Assembly (NCBI RefSeq): GCF_000430885.1
Contig: NZ_AUMW01000001.1
Coordinates: forward strand, 62,001 to 126,000
Length of the DNA stretch: 64,000 bases
Direction: 5' to 3'
Source: Desulfotruncus alcoholivorax DSM 16058
GTDB lineage: Bacteria > Bacillota > Desulfotomaculia > Desulfotomaculales > Desulfallaceae
Made by a program: the position numbers and the translations under genes. Shown piece by piece: positions 33,092 to 42,405 of this stretch (positions are counted from its first letter, which is position 1; every line of letters starts with the position of its first letter). Below the pieces are notes generated by a model. That model was not told the origin of the DNA, searched no databases, and saw nothing but the letters and a program-made list of their open reading frames with translations.

Positions 33092-34154
33092 CGGCGATTC
33101 CCCCCGCACCAAAAATAGCCTCATATTCGCCGTTTGCCCGTTCGTAGTCGCTCAGCCGGCCAATGTCCAGCCAGTATTCGCGCACGGGAAACACGGCAGT
33201 TTCCCGTCCATGTTTTACCAGGTGGGTAAATAGGTCGGGCATATCGTAACAGGCTGCGCGCGGGATTAGTTCCAGAACAGAAGGTTGTAGAACATATATA
33301 CCGGCGTTGACAAAAAAGCGCTGCACCGGCTTTTCATCAATGCCAAGCAGGCGGTGCCCGTCTATTTTCACCACGCCGTAAGGTACTTGCAAATCAAACT
33401 CGCGCACACACATAGTAGCCAGCACCCGGCTGTCCAGGTGAAATTGCAAAAGCTGGTCAAAGTTGACCCTGGTGAGCAGGTCACCGTTCATTACCAAAAG
33501 CGGCAGGTCGGTTTTTTCCGGCAAAAGGCTTAAGGGTCCGGCCGTTCCAAGGAGCTTTTCTTCTTCTAAATATTCAATGCGGACACTCCAGCGGCTGCCG
33601 TCACCGAAATATTTTTTGATCATATCGGCTTTATAGTTAACTGAAATATAAAAGCGTTCAAATCCATATTCAATGAAGTTATGTAAAATGGTCTCCAAAA
33701 TGGGCCGGCTACCCACCCGCAAAAGGGGCTTGGGGCATTCCTGAGTAAGAGGCCGCAAGCGGCTGCCCAAACCGCCAGCCATCAGCACCACCAGGTTGTC
33801 CTTACGCCCGCCTTTGAGCAATTTTTCCAGTATTTCTATGCCTACCACCCGGCCGGTCTCGTCCAGCACCGGTATCTGGCGCAGGTTTTTGGCCTTCATA
33901 ACTGCCAGAATCTCCCGGCGGTCCTCATTGACCAGGACCACAGTGGGCGCGGGGTTCATGGCCCCGGCCACCGGTTCGGTAAGAGACAGTCCTTTTAATA
34001 TGGCCCGACGGATATCCCCGTCGGTCACTGTGCCCAGCAGCCGGCCGTCGCTATCCACCACCAGGGCTATTTGTAAAGCAACGGAATCAATAACTTGAAT
34101 CGTTTCCAGAATTGATGTACTGGGAGAAACTAAAACCTCGCGCCAGTTTTTCAT
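33081..34154 (-). CDS. ptmE: PtmE-like nucleotidyltransferase with CBS pair
   Basis: 357-aa protein: two CBS motifs (residues 1-118, with DGRLLGTVTDGDIRRAIL) fused to a sugar-phosphate nucleotidyltransferase (LMAGGLGSRLRPLTQECPKPLL, core GGLGSRLRPLT at about 129). In Campylobacter jejuni, PtmE with this architecture makes the GDP-linked glucosamine precursor for legionaminic acid, so a GDP-sugar route is inferred here. ATGA overlap with the preceding acyltransferase gene and overlap with the neuA pseudogene show one operon. Substrate (GTP versus UTP) cannot be read from sequence. Confidence 0.85.
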   Translation of the reverse strand: MKNWREVLVSPSTSILETIQVIDSVALQIALVVDSDGRLLGTVTDGDIRRAILKGLSLTEPVAGAMNPAPTVVLVNEDRREILAVMKAKNLRQIPVLDETGRVVGIEILEKLLKGGRKDNLVVLMAGGLGSRLRPLTQECPKPLLRVGSRPILETILHNFIEYGFERFYISVNYKADMIKKYFGDGSRWSVRIEYLEEEKLLGTAGPLSLLPEKTDLPLLVMNGDLLTRVNFDQLLQFHLDSRVLATMCVREFDLQVPYGVVKIDGHRLLGIDEKPVQRFFVNAGIYVLQPSVLELIPRAACYDMPDLFTHLVKHGRETAVFPVREYWLDIGRLSDYERANGEYEAIFGAGGIAGVR

Positions 34155-34786
34155 TTTTGCACCACCCTTGCCGGTACCCCCACTACTGTGACATTATCAG
34201 GCACATCCCGCACCACAACAGCTCCCGCTGCCACAATACTGTTATTGCCAATAGAAATTCCCTGGATAACCGTGGCACCGGCACCAATATACGCTTTATT
34301 ACCTATTTTTACTCCGCCTGCCAGAATTGCCCCAGGCGCAATGTGCACATGCCTGCCAATAATACAATCATGGTCAATTGAGGCGCGTGTATTAATAACG
34401 GAATTTTCACCAATCCGGCAACCAACCTGAACTACCGCACCGGCCATTACTTGCACTCCTTCAGCCATATGCACCATTTGCGACAATACAGCAGAAGGAT
34501 GTACTAACACTTCAAAATAGTAACCTTTTTCTTTAAAAAAATCATAAATTTGCGCACGTTTTCCTGCCGTTCCCGCAAAACCCAAACCATTCACCAACAT
34601 TATTTCATTTGCAGAGTAGTCTAAAATAACATCGTCTTCACCAATTACTGGCACACTAAACAAGACTGCAGGTTTTTCTTTCTCGGTAACTCCAATAACC
34701 GGAATACCGCATAGCAACAAAACATCAAGCAGGACTCTGGCATGGCCACCGCCGCCTATTAATATTACCGGTAATTTTTTATTCAT
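34151..34786 (-). CDS. NeuD/PglD/LegH-type sugar O/N-acetyltransferase
   Basis: 211-aa left-handed beta-helix acyltransferase. N-terminal nucleotide-sugar-binding Rossmann-like part (VILIGGGGHARVLLDVL), then hexapeptide repeats with IGENSVINTRASIDHDCIIG, catalytic His in SIDHDC and HIAPGAILAGGVKIG. In the legionaminic pathway LegH acetylates the 4-amino sugar made by LegC. It overlaps neuB and ptmE by 4 nt each. NeuD-type O-acetylation of the finished sugar is the alternative. Confidence 0.87.
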   Translation of the reverse strand: MNKKLPVILIGGGGHARVLLDVLLLCGIPVIGVTEKEKPAVLFSVPVIGEDDVILDYSANEIMLVNGLGFAGTAGKRAQIYDFFKEKGYYFEVLVHPSAVLSQMVHMAEGVQVMAGAVVQVGCRIGENSVINTRASIDHDCIIGRHVHIAPGAILAGGVKIGNKAYIGAGATVIQGISIGNNSIVAAGAVVVRDVPDNVTVVGVPARVVQK

Positions 34787-35874
34787 ATCTGCTCATCGGG
34801 CAGGTAGTTCTTAACCGCCCTCTTTCCCAAGCAATCCCAATATAACATGGGCGACGCACCTGTGCCCGGCCTTTTAACTGCCAGATTGGCTAAAGTAAAT
34901 TGTTCACCCTTATTTATTGCCCTACTGGCCACCAGGCTGCGGCGGGCCACCAGCATATTTTTTATTTCTGACGGGGCAGGCGCTTTGATCCCATTGCCCA
35001 GAGCCTGCTCCACCTGGCGGACGGCCTGCACCATCTGTTTCAACTCATCCGGTTCCAAAGAGGCGCGGTGATCCGGTCCCGGCAGCTTGCGGTCCAGGGT
35101 AAAGTGCTTTTCGATGACCGTTGCCCCGCGGGCGACAGCAGCAACGGGCACGGCTATGCCGGGCGTGTGATCGGAATACCCCATCGGCAGGCCAAAAGCA
35201 GCGCGCAAAGTGTCCATGGCCCGCAGGTTGACATCGGTAAAATGGGCCGGGTACTCCGTGGTGCAGTGTAAAAGCGTAACTTTTTGCTGCAATGCCTGTT
35301 GTCCCTCCGCTGAAGCGTAAGCTGCCTGAAATGCCGCCAGGGAAGGTTCTTCCTCCGGCCTGGTATAACCGAAGGCCAGCACGCTCAAAGCCGTTTCCAC
35401 TTCGCCCAGGGCGCTCATGCCGGTGGACAGCAATACCGGCTTGCCGGTACGGGCAATGTGCAGCAAAAGCGGCCCGTTGGTAATTTCCCCGGAAGGTATT
35501 TTAAGAAGAGGAAGGTCAAAACGGCAAGACAGCAGGTCAACGCTTTCTTGATCAAAAGGGGTGGACAAAAACTGGATGCCTTTTTGACGGCAGTATCCCA
35601 CCAGTTCGGCATGTTGTTCAGCAGAAAGCTCCAGCTTGCGCACCATCTCCAGCTGGGATTCGCCCGCACCGGTAGTGCGGCACTGGTATTCCGCTTTGGG
35701 AGCAAAACAGCTGACCACTTTTTCGGCCTGGAAGGTCTGAAATTTCACCGCATCCGCCCCGGCCGCAACGGCCACATCCACCAGCTGTTTGGCCAGTTTT
35801 AGTGAGCCGTTGTGGTTCACCCCGGCTTCGGCAATGATAAATGTATTCTGCCTGCTCACCCTAAAACACCTCAT
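34783..35874 (-). CDS. legI: LegI/NeuB nonulosonic acid synthase
   Basis: 363-aa PEP-dependent condensing enzyme that makes legionaminic (or sialic) acid from the 6-carbon sugar. Domains: TIM barrel (FIIAEAGVNHNGSLKLAKQLV, DAVKFQTFQAEKVVS, SDHTPGIAVPVAAVARGATVIEKHFTLD with core EKHFTLD) and a C-terminal SAF/antifreeze-like domain (RRSLVASRAINKGEQFTLANL, core VASRAINKGEQFT). Overlaps neuC by 14 nt and neuD by 4 nt. Of the possible products legionaminic acid is favoured because LegB/LegC homologues lie in the same operon. Confidence 0.92.
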   Translation of the reverse strand: MRCFRVSRQNTFIIAEAGVNHNGSLKLAKQLVDVAVAAGADAVKFQTFQAEKVVSCFAPKAEYQCRTTGAGESQLEMVRKLELSAEQHAELVGYCRQKGIQFLSTPFDQESVDLLSCRFDLPLLKIPSGEITNGPLLLHIARTGKPVLLSTGMSALGEVETALSVLAFGYTRPEEEPSLAAFQAAYASAEGQQALQQKVTLLHCTTEYPAHFTDVNLRAMDTLRAAFGLPMGYSDHTPGIAVPVAAVARGATVIEKHFTLDRKLPGPDHRASLEPDELKQMVQAVRQVEQALGNGIKAPAPSEIKNMLVARRSLVASRAINKGEQFTLANLAVKRPGTGASPMLYWDCLGKRAVKNYLPDEQI

Positions 35875-37039
35875 AGAAGCACTTTTTAAGCAAGGAACGG
35901 TAGCAAGAAAAGCTTTTTAATACATTGACTATCTGCCGGGAACTATCTCCTGTACCATAAGGATTAATCACATTTGAACAATCCAGGGCAAAAGCCTGTA
36001 AAATGGCCTCTTTTATATCCTCCGCCCGTGGCTGGCAGTTAATTACAGAAGAAGCCATCAGGCGGCCTTTTTGTCTGTCACCAATATTCACTGTAGGCTT
36101 ATTAAATGAAGGCACCTCGTAGATTCCACTGGAGGAATTGCCTACAACTGCGTCCACATAACGAATAGCACTTAAATAAGCCACTTGTCCTAAAGAAGTG
36201 TGTAAAACTGCATTAGCACAACCGGCCACAAATTCACTGATTAAACCGTTTAATGCTCTACCTGCCGGGTCGGCGTTAGAGCCGGTGAAAACAAAGCCTA
36301 TATTACCTGCCATTTCGCCCGACAATCCCTCTAAAGCTGCAAAAAGCTCCTGCAATTGCTGCTCGGAAGGAATTTCTTCCAGTGTTACCGGGTGAAAGGT
36401 AATAAGCAAATTTTTGCTTCTTAATTTAAAGCTCAACTTATCTTCCAGTTGATTTTTATCCAATAATGGTAGCCGCTTTATATTGTCAATGGCCGGGCTC
36501 CCTACATTGTTTATGCAAGCCGGGTTTTCTCCCATTTGCCGCACTCTTTGGGCCGCCAGTTCATTAGTAACAAAGTGCAGGTGTGACATTTTAGTTATAC
36601 TGTGCCTGATGGCATCATCAAAGGCCCCTTCTGTTACGTCCCCACCCGCTATATGCGCCACAGGCACTCTGGCCACCAGTGCCGCCTGGGCGGCGGCAAG
36701 AATTTCAAAGCGGTCACCCAGCAGGACTAAAATGTCGGGCTTGAGCCTGTCCAGGGCGTCGGCAAAGCCGATGGTAGCCAGTCCAATGGATTTGGCAATG
36801 CCCACCGGCGTATCGCTGGAAAGCAGCATTTCTATTTTATCGTTAATTACAAAGCCGTCTTCTCCAATCACTTTATATGTGAGGCCAAACTCGGGAGATA
36901 AATGCATACCGGTAGCAATAATTTGCAGTTCCAGTTCCGGGTCGGCCTGGATTTCTTTCATCAACCAGTAGAGCAGGCCGTATTCGGCTCTGGTGCCGGT
37001 AACCACACAAATTTTGCGCTTTTTTGCCACAGGTGTCAC
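35861..37039 (-). CDS. legG: LegG/NeuC hydrolysing NDP-sugar 2-epimerase
   Basis: 392-aa enzyme of the UDP-GlcNAc 2-epimerase family, hydrolysing type. It shows VVTGTRAEYGLLYWLMKEI at the N-terminus (NeuC hallmark), VLLGDRFEILAAAQAAL, HIAGGDVTEGAFDDAIRHSITKM and the C-terminal GNSSSGIYEVPSFNKPTVNIGDRQKGR. In the legionaminic route it releases the 2,4-diacetamido-trideoxy-mannose used by LegI. The donor nucleotide is not readable. Confidence 0.92.
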   Translation of the reverse strand: MTPVAKKRKICVVTGTRAEYGLLYWLMKEIQADPELELQIIATGMHLSPEFGLTYKVIGEDGFVINDKIEMLLSSDTPVGIAKSIGLATIGFADALDRLKPDILVLLGDRFEILAAAQAALVARVPVAHIAGGDVTEGAFDDAIRHSITKMSHLHFVTNELAAQRVRQMGENPACINNVGSPAIDNIKRLPLLDKNQLEDKLSFKLRSKNLLITFHPVTLEEIPSEQQLQELFAALEGLSGEMAGNIGFVFTGSNADPAGRALNGLISEFVAGCANAVLHTSLGQVAYLSAIRYVDAVVGNSSSGIYEVPSFNKPTVNIGDRQKGRLMASSVINCQPRAEDIKEAILQAFALDCSNVINPYGTGDSSRQIVNVLKSFSCYRSLLKKCFYEVF

Positions 37040-37066
37040 CGCTTCCCAAATTATATAGAACAGGCT

Positions 37067-38233
37067 CTATACCAGTACAGCACTGCTGGGTATGTTAATT
37101 ACCCGCCTCGCCAGGCTCTGCGCCACGACAAGTTCCATAGCCGGACAGTCTCCGTACATGGGCAGTTCCGGCATCAGCCGCCATGCCGGCCTGGTCTGGA
37201 TGCCCCAGCGGTTGGATTCCTCCAGGAGCATGTCCCGCAAACCGGCACGGGCTTCGTCCAGCAGCAGGGCGTTGAGCCAGTAGTTGCTGCGGGCAAAGGG
37301 TGGTTCGGTAAAGAAGCTGACTCCCCGCAGCCCGGCAAAGGCTCTGCTGTATCTTTCGGCCAGCTCGCGTTTTTTATTTATGAACTCCGGCAGCTTTTCC
37401 AGCTGAGCGCAGCCCAGGGCGGCGTTAATGTTGGGCAGGCGGTAGTTGTAGCCCAACCGGTCATGGACAAACTCCCAAAGGTGGGGCAGCTTGGCCGTTG
37501 TGGTTATATGTTTGGCCAGGCAGGCCAGTCCGGCATCGCCGGTGAGAACGGCCCCGCCCCCGCCGGTGGTGATGATTTTATTGCCATTAAAACTTAAAGC
37601 AGCCAATCTGCCAAAGTTACCCACATGCCGTCCCTTGTAAAGGGTGCCCAAAGCTTCGGCAGCGTCCTCCACCAGCACCAGGCGGTAGAACCGGCAGATT
37701 TCCAGCAGCGCATCCAGGTCCACGGGGTGGCCGAAGGTGTGTACGGGCAGCAGCACAGATATACGCCGGCCGGTGATACGGTTATAGCAGTTGCCGTCTC
37801 TTAATTCGGCTATATCCTGCAGATAATCAGCCAGTTTACTCGGGTCCACACCCAGGGTATCGGGCGCGCTATCCACAAAATGGGGCACGCCGCCGCAGTA
37901 GCTGACGGCGTTGGCCGTCGCCACAAAGGTAAGGGCGGGCAGCAACACTTCATCGCCCGGCTTCACGCCGGCAAGGAGCAGGCAGGTGTGCAGGGCAGCC
38001 GTACCGTTGACCGTGGCCACGGCGTAAGCTGCGCCGGTGAATTCGGCCAGCATTTGTTCGAATTTGGTTACATAGCTGCCCAAGGAGGAGACCCAGCCGC
38101 TGTCCAGGCAGCCTTTGAGGTAGGCCCATTCATTGCCAGCAAAGCAGGGCTCGTGCAAGCCAATTTGCTTTTTGGCCGGCAGGACAGATTTTATGGCGCT
38201 AACAATTTGATCAAGCAGTCTGTTGCTGTCCAT
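37067..38233 (-). CDS. legC: LegC-type PLP aminotransferase (DegT/DnrJ/EryC1)
   Basis: 388-aa sugar aminotransferase that puts the 4-amino group on the 4-keto-6-deoxy sugar. N-terminal FAGNEWAYLKGCLDSGWVSSLG, ATVNGTAALHTCLLLAG, VLVEDAAEALGTLYKGRHVG (PLP-binding Asp) and the catalytic Lys in SFNGNKIITTGGGG. The N-terminal LDQIVSAIKSVLP stretch is characteristic of LegC-type rather than PseC. It lies between legB and legG; spacing 14 and 27 nt. Confidence 0.92.
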   Translation of the reverse strand: MDSNRLLDQIVSAIKSVLPAKKQIGLHEPCFAGNEWAYLKGCLDSGWVSSLGSYVTKFEQMLAEFTGAAYAVATVNGTAALHTCLLLAGVKPGDEVLLPALTFVATANAVSYCGGVPHFVDSAPDTLGVDPSKLADYLQDIAELRDGNCYNRITGRRISVLLPVHTFGHPVDLDALLEICRFYRLVLVEDAAEALGTLYKGRHVGNFGRLAALSFNGNKIITTGGGGAVLTGDAGLACLAKHITTTAKLPHLWEFVHDRLGYNYRLPNINAALGCAQLEKLPEFINKKRELAERYSRAFAGLRGVSFFTEPPFARSNYWLNALLLDEARAGLRDMLLEESNRWGIQTRPAWRLMPELPMYGDCPAMELVVAQSLARRVINIPSSAVLV

Positions 38234-38247
38234 TGTCCACCAGATTC

Positions 38248-39270
38248 CTAAATATTATACAATTCCACCTTATAGCGGAGCAAGTTGGCAGGATCGGTAA
38301 ACCAGCGGATGGTCTCCGCCAGCCCCCTAGCCAGACCTTCCCAACCGGCGTAAAGCGGCTGCCAGCCCAAAAGCCGCCGGGCCTTGCTATTATCTGCACA
38401 GAGGCGCTCCACTTCACTTTTAAACGGGCGCAGGCGGACTTCATCGGTGACGATCTCCAGGTCGTCCACACCCATCAGTTCGGCAATCAGGCGGGCGGTT
38501 TCAGCAATAGATATTTCAAACCCGCTGCCGATGTTAATTACCTCGCCGGCGCAGCCCGCCGCTTCCAGGGCGGCGATAAAACCGTTCACCGTATCCTTGA
38601 TATAGTTAAAATCTCGCGTGGGATGGAGCGATCCCAGTTTTATACGGCGCAGCCCGGCCGCCAGCTGGGTGATGATGGTGGGAATGACCGCGCGGGCCGA
38701 CTGCCGGGTACCGTAAGTGTTAAAAGGTCGAATAATTGTCACCGGCAGGCCGAAAGATAAATAAAAGGACAAAGCCAACTGGTCGGCGGCTATTTTGGTG
38801 GCAGCATAGGGCGACTGGGCTTGCAAGGGGTGCTCTTCATTAATAGGAATAAAACGGGCAGTGCCGTAGACTTCGCTGGTGGAGGTGTGGATAACCCTTT
38901 CTACCTCCAACTCCCGCGCCGCCTGCAGGACGTTAAGAGTACCTTTGATATTGGTATCCACATAAGTGTCCGGTGAATGGTAAGAATAAGGAATGGCAAT
39001 CAGCGCGGCCAGGTGCAAGACGGCCCGGCAGCCCTGCAAAGCTTTTTTGACACCATGCGGGTCGCGAATATCGCCAGAAAAAACCTCCACCTGGCGCAGC
39101 ACCTCAGGAGATATAGCGTCCAGCCAACCCCAGGAATTAAAAGAATTATAATAAATAAAAGCCCGCACATTGTAGCCCCAGCAAACCAATGCTTCTACCA
39201 GGTGGGAACCAATAAAACCATCGGCCCCGGTGACCAATATTTTTTTATTCTCCAAAGTAATACACCTCAC
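38248..39270 (-). CDS. legB: LegB-type NAD-dependent NDP-sugar 4,6-dehydratase
   Basis: 340-aa extended SDR. NAD site TGADGFIGSHLVEAL, catalytic TSTSEVYGTA and YAATKIAADQLALSFYL (YxxxK), then RPFNTYGTRQSARAVIPTII, as in LegB and its relatives. It makes the 4-keto-6-deoxy intermediate for LegC. The listed start is GTG 39270, overlapping the SDR gene stop as GTGA; TTG 39255 with GAGGTG 7 nt upstream is an alternative. Confidence 0.91.
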   Translation of the reverse strand: MRCITLENKKILVTGADGFIGSHLVEALVCWGYNVRAFIYYNSFNSWGWLDAISPEVLRQVEVFSGDIRDPHGVKKALQGCRAVLHLAALIAIPYSYHSPDTYVDTNIKGTLNVLQAARELEVERVIHTSTSEVYGTARFIPINEEHPLQAQSPYAATKIAADQLALSFYLSFGLPVTIIRPFNTYGTRQSARAVIPTIITQLAAGLRRIKLGSLHPTRDFNYIKDTVNGFIAALEAAGCAGEVINIGSGFEISIAETARLIAELMGVDDLEIVTDEVRLRPFKSEVERLCADNSKARRLLGWQPLYAGWEGLARGLAETIRWFTDPANLLRYKVELYNI

Positions 39271-40085
39271 CAGATCGTCCAGCCACCATCTACAATGATA
39301 TTTTGGCCCGTCATATAGCTTGAGGCGGGCGAAGCCAAAAAAATCACGGCGCCGGTAATCTCATGCCTGTGGGCCATGCGGCCCAAGGGGACTCTTGCGC
39401 TGTAATTTTCTAAGAAGGTTTTATTTTGACCGCTGTAAACTCCCCCCGGAGTAATACAATTAACCCTGATGCCGTCTGCAGCAAAATAAGCAGCCAAGTA
39501 GCGGGTCATCTGAACAATGGCCCCTTTAGTTGCGGAATAAGCCAGTGGAGTGTTGATCTGGTTGCCCCGGTATTCTGCCCCCCGGTAAATGCGCTGGTCT
39601 GGCGCTACCACTCCGTAAATGGAGGAAACATTGATAATATTGCCCTGCTTACGCTTTTTCATATGAGGTGAAATGTATTTAACCATTAAGAACACGGCCG
39701 TCATATTTACGTCAAGAACTTTTTGCCAGGTAGAGAGAGGATAATCGCAGAGTGAAGCAAAAAAACCGGGGGGCTGCACGGCGGCATTATTGATTAAAAT
39801 GTCAACAGAGGAGAAGTCATTCAGCAAATCCTCCGCCAGCTTGTTAACCTGGTCTTCCTGTGTGATATCACAACAATAGCCTTTAGCCTTAATATTAAAT
39901 TCGCTGGCAAGTTCCTGGGCTGAGTTTTGACACTTATCCTTATCAATATCCACCAGGGCAATATTGGCGCCGTAACTGGCCACGCCCCCGGCAAATTCAG
40001 AGCCCAGCATGCCTGCTCCACCGGTAATCACCGCAGTACAGTTCCTTAAATTAAAGATGTTTTTATAATCACCCATTGGAATCAC
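39267..40085 (-). CDS. ptmA: PtmA-like short-chain dehydrogenase
   Basis: 272-aa classical SDR. Cofactor site TGGAGMLGSEFAGG, NNAAVQ, catalytic Ser in IINVSSIYGVV and YSATKG, and a C-terminal FLASPASSYMTGQNIIVDGG. It resembles PtmA of the C. jejuni flagellin island, which acts early in making the legionaminic precursor. It overlaps legB and follows the aminotransferase by 10 nt. Exact substrate is not established. Confidence 0.83.
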   Translation of the reverse strand: MIPMGDYKNIFNLRNCTAVITGGAGMLGSEFAGGVASYGANIALVDIDKDKCQNSAQELASEFNIKAKGYCCDITQEDQVNKLAEDLLNDFSSVDILINNAAVQPPGFFASLCDYPLSTWQKVLDVNMTAVFLMVKYISPHMKKRKQGNIINVSSIYGVVAPDQRIYRGAEYRGNQINTPLAYSATKGAIVQMTRYLAAYFAADGIRVNCITPGGVYSGQNKTFLENYSARVPLGRMAHRHEITGAVIFLASPASSYMTGQNIIVDGGWTIW

Positions 40086-40095
40086 CTGAAAAGTT

Positions 40096-41412
40096 TTAGT
40101 TATACTTTCTAAATACCGGCTTAACCGGTCTACCTGTCAGATACTTGTTCAGACCGTCCGATAAAGATTTTTTATAAACTATCAAAGCTTTTTCCACGGC
40201 TGCCAGAGTAGCAGAAAGTTCGCATTCGCCGTGAGCATAAGATACCGCGATATATGGCATCAACACCCCTCCGGCAATTGTCTCCTGCAGGAAAAGTGTC
40301 CTGAACGGCAGGGACGCATTACCTTCCTGATCCTTAAATTCCAGCACAGGACTGCAGGGATAGCCGTATGCCCGGATATATTGACTGAGATTCATAGAAG
40401 CGGCTATGTCATTTATGCCGTCAATCAGTTTTTGGCCGATGCCGGCAATGTATAGTGGCACATCATTCTTCTTTAATTCATTAATGGTAGCTATACCTGC
40501 CGCCAAAGCGTGGGTTTCTGCCCCGTTGGTGGCGGAGAGCAAAAATACCTTTGGTTTATCATGATGGATGCCCCCCAACTCCATTATTTCTCTTTTTCCT
40601 GCAAGTACCGCCAGTGAAAAGCCGTTGGCAATGGCCTTTCCGAAAGTGGCCAAATCGGGTTTGACATTAAAAAGTTTTTGGGCACCCTGGATATCCATGC
40701 GGAAACCTGTGATCATCTCATCCAGGATCATGACGGTACCGTTTTGGTCGCACAGTTGCCTTACCCGTTGAAGAAAGTTTTCCCTGGGGGGGGCGGCCTG
40801 GACAGGTTCCATGATTACAGCGGCGATTTGTCCGGGGTAGCTGTCAAAAAGTTCTTCAAGGCTGGCAATGTTGTTATAGCTGAATTTTAGGGTTAGCTGC
40901 TTAATCTCCTCCGGGATGCCGGCATCCACCGGTGTGCTGCCAATAAACCAGTCATAAAAGCTGAAAAAGGGATGCTCCCGGCAAATGGCAATATATTTTC
41001 TACCGGTGTAGGCGCGTGCCAGCCTGACGGCAGCAGCGGTTACGTCCGAGCCGTTCTTGGCGTATTTCACCATCTGGGCGCTGGGAATGGTGTCCACCAG
41101 TATTTCGGCCAGTTCAACTTCAATAGGAGATGGCCGGGTAAAGTTTGAGCCCAATTCCAGTTGTTCTCGGACCATACTCAAAACCGGCTCGTAGGCATGA
41201 CCTAGAATAACTGAACGCAGCCCCATACCCCAGTCGATATACTGGTTGCCGTCAAGGTCCCACACGTAAGCGCCCTTGCCGCGGACAATGAAGCCCGGAG
41301 AGAGTTCCGGAAACTGGTCGTCAGCTTTAGAGTAAGTGTGGGCGCCCGCCGGGATCAGTTGGTGGGCCCTTTGCTGCAGCGCTATGGATCTGGAAAAATT
41401 GGTTATACGCAT
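40096..41412 (-). CDS. Class III aminotransferase, glutamate-1-semialdehyde aminomutase-like
   Basis: 438-aa PLP enzyme. N-terminal RAHQLIPAGAHTYSKADDQFPE and YVWDLDGNQYIDWGMGL, ARAYTGRKYIAI, PLP Asp in MILDEMITGFR and PLP Lys in TFGKAIANGFSLA are all in place. HemL itself is not expected in a sugar operon, so it probably aminates a sugar or keto acid. Genes of this type recur in flagellin or spore-coat sugar clusters next to SpsF and Gfo/Idh genes, which is the case here. Function unproven. Confidence 0.82.
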   Translation of the reverse strand: MRITNFSRSIALQQRAHQLIPAGAHTYSKADDQFPELSPGFIVRGKGAYVWDLDGNQYIDWGMGLRSVILGHAYEPVLSMVREQLELGSNFTRPSPIEVELAEILVDTIPSAQMVKYAKNGSDVTAAAVRLARAYTGRKYIAICREHPFFSFYDWFIGSTPVDAGIPEEIKQLTLKFSYNNIASLEELFDSYPGQIAAVIMEPVQAAPPRENFLQRVRQLCDQNGTVMILDEMITGFRMDIQGAQKLFNVKPDLATFGKAIANGFSLAVLAGKREIMELGGIHHDKPKVFLLSATNGAETHALAAGIATINELKKNDVPLYIAGIGQKLIDGINDIAASMNLSQYIRAYGYPCSPVLEFKDQEGNASLPFRTLFLQETIAGGVLMPYIAVSYAHGECELSATLAAVEKALIVYKKSLSDGLNKYLTGRPVKPVFRKYN

Positions 41413-41424
41413 ATTTTTTCTCCC

Positions 41425-42405
41425 TTAACAACCGGCTTCCATTTGCTCAAGCCATTTTAAGACCTGGTAATCCCGATCAAGTGTATTGGGAAAAGGGCTT
41501 TTATTCTCGAGTGCATCTAAAAAAGCCCGCAGTTCTTTAATGTACATCTCTTCAGTAATTTTGAGATTATATCCTTTCGCCGCCTCCAAAGCATAATAAG
41601 GTATTATTTTCCATTTTTTTTCTGAGGCCAGGTACAATTTAAGGCAGTCTTCATTCCAGTTCCATTCCAGGGTGACCATGTCACCCACCAGGCGGAAAGA
41701 CCGCACCGCGTCCCTGGTCACTACATCCACCAGCAAGTGTCCCAGCAATCCTGAATTAAATCTTACCAGGCACTGATAAACATCGTCAATATCGGCGTTA
41801 ATATGTGAGAGGTGTCCTTTATATCCTTTTATGTCAGCTATGCTTCCGAAAATATGGGTTAACCAGGTCAGTTCAAAGGGAACAATCTCCCGGCAACCGC
41901 TTGTCTCCCGCTTTGAGACATAAAAATCGCCGATATCTTCCCAGGGGTGCCAGTCCGGCAGGTACTGGCCGCTGTGGTAGGTGAAAGAGCAGAGGTTGCC
42001 CAACTGACCGCTTACGACTATCTCATAGATTTTTTCCACAGCCGGGTGAAACAACATGGTACAGGATGGTGCTGCTAAAGTATTATTATTTTTAACCAGC
42101 TTAATTAAGTCGTTCATTCCTTTCGAAATCACACTGGCTTCAATGAAAAAAGGGATATTATTTCGCGCACACGGCATGGCGTATTTGATATGCTGGTCAG
42201 GGGGCGTGGAGATGATCACCGCATCCATCCGTGGGAGTACCTGGGACCAATCGTCACACGCGTGTACCGAAAAGAGAGCTTTGGCCTCGCGGCGGCGTTC
42301 AGCTTTAATATCGTAGCCGTATATACTGTATGCGGCATTGATGTACTGCAGGTTTCTGATTCTGCGTTTACCCATAGAGCCCAGCCCAATTACAAGTATG
42401 TTCAT
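41425..42405 (-). CDS. Gfo/Idh/MocA-family oxidoreductase (PtmF-like position)
   Basis: 326-aa NAD(P)-dependent sugar oxidoreductase: Rossmann motif VIGLGSMGKRRIRNL, ISTPPDQHIKYA, EASVISKGMN (EKP-like position with Ser), then a C-terminal alpha/beta domain. It overlaps the SpsF-like gene by 4 nt (ATGA) and precedes the aminotransferase by 12 nt. The pairing suggests oxidation of a sugar carbon followed by transamination. The usual EKP lysine motif is altered (EASVISKG), so catalysis may differ. Confidence 0.82.
   Translation of the reverse strand: MNILVIGLGSMGKRRIRNLQYINAAYSIYGYDIKAERRREAKALFSVHACDDWSQVLPRMDAVIISTPPDQHIKYAMPCARNNIPFFIEASVISKGMNDLIKLVKNNNTLAAPSCTMLFHPAVEKIYEIVVSGQLGNLCSFTYHSGQYLPDWHPWEDIGDFYVSKRETSGCREIVPFELTWLTHIFGSIADIKGYKGHLSHINADIDDVYQCLVRFNSGLLGHLLVDVVTRDAVRSFRLVGDMVTLEWNWNEDCLKLYLASEKKWKIIPYYALEAAKGYNLKITEEMYIKELRAFLDALENKSPFPNTLDRDYQVLKWLEQMEAGC

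Noticed and set aside
32393-33124. Two separate small genes instead of one broken NeuA
   Set aside because: Both halves are in the same frame and carry consecutive NeuA motifs, so one gene with a nonsense codon is the simpler reading.
36902-37597. 231-codon plus-strand open frame across legG and legC
   Set aside because: It spans the junction of two well-supported minus-strand genes and has no recognisable protein feature.
40096-41412. HemL (haem biosynthesis)
   Set aside because: It lies in a sugar operon with oxidoreductase and cytidylyltransferase and no other hem genes; similarity is to the fold family only.
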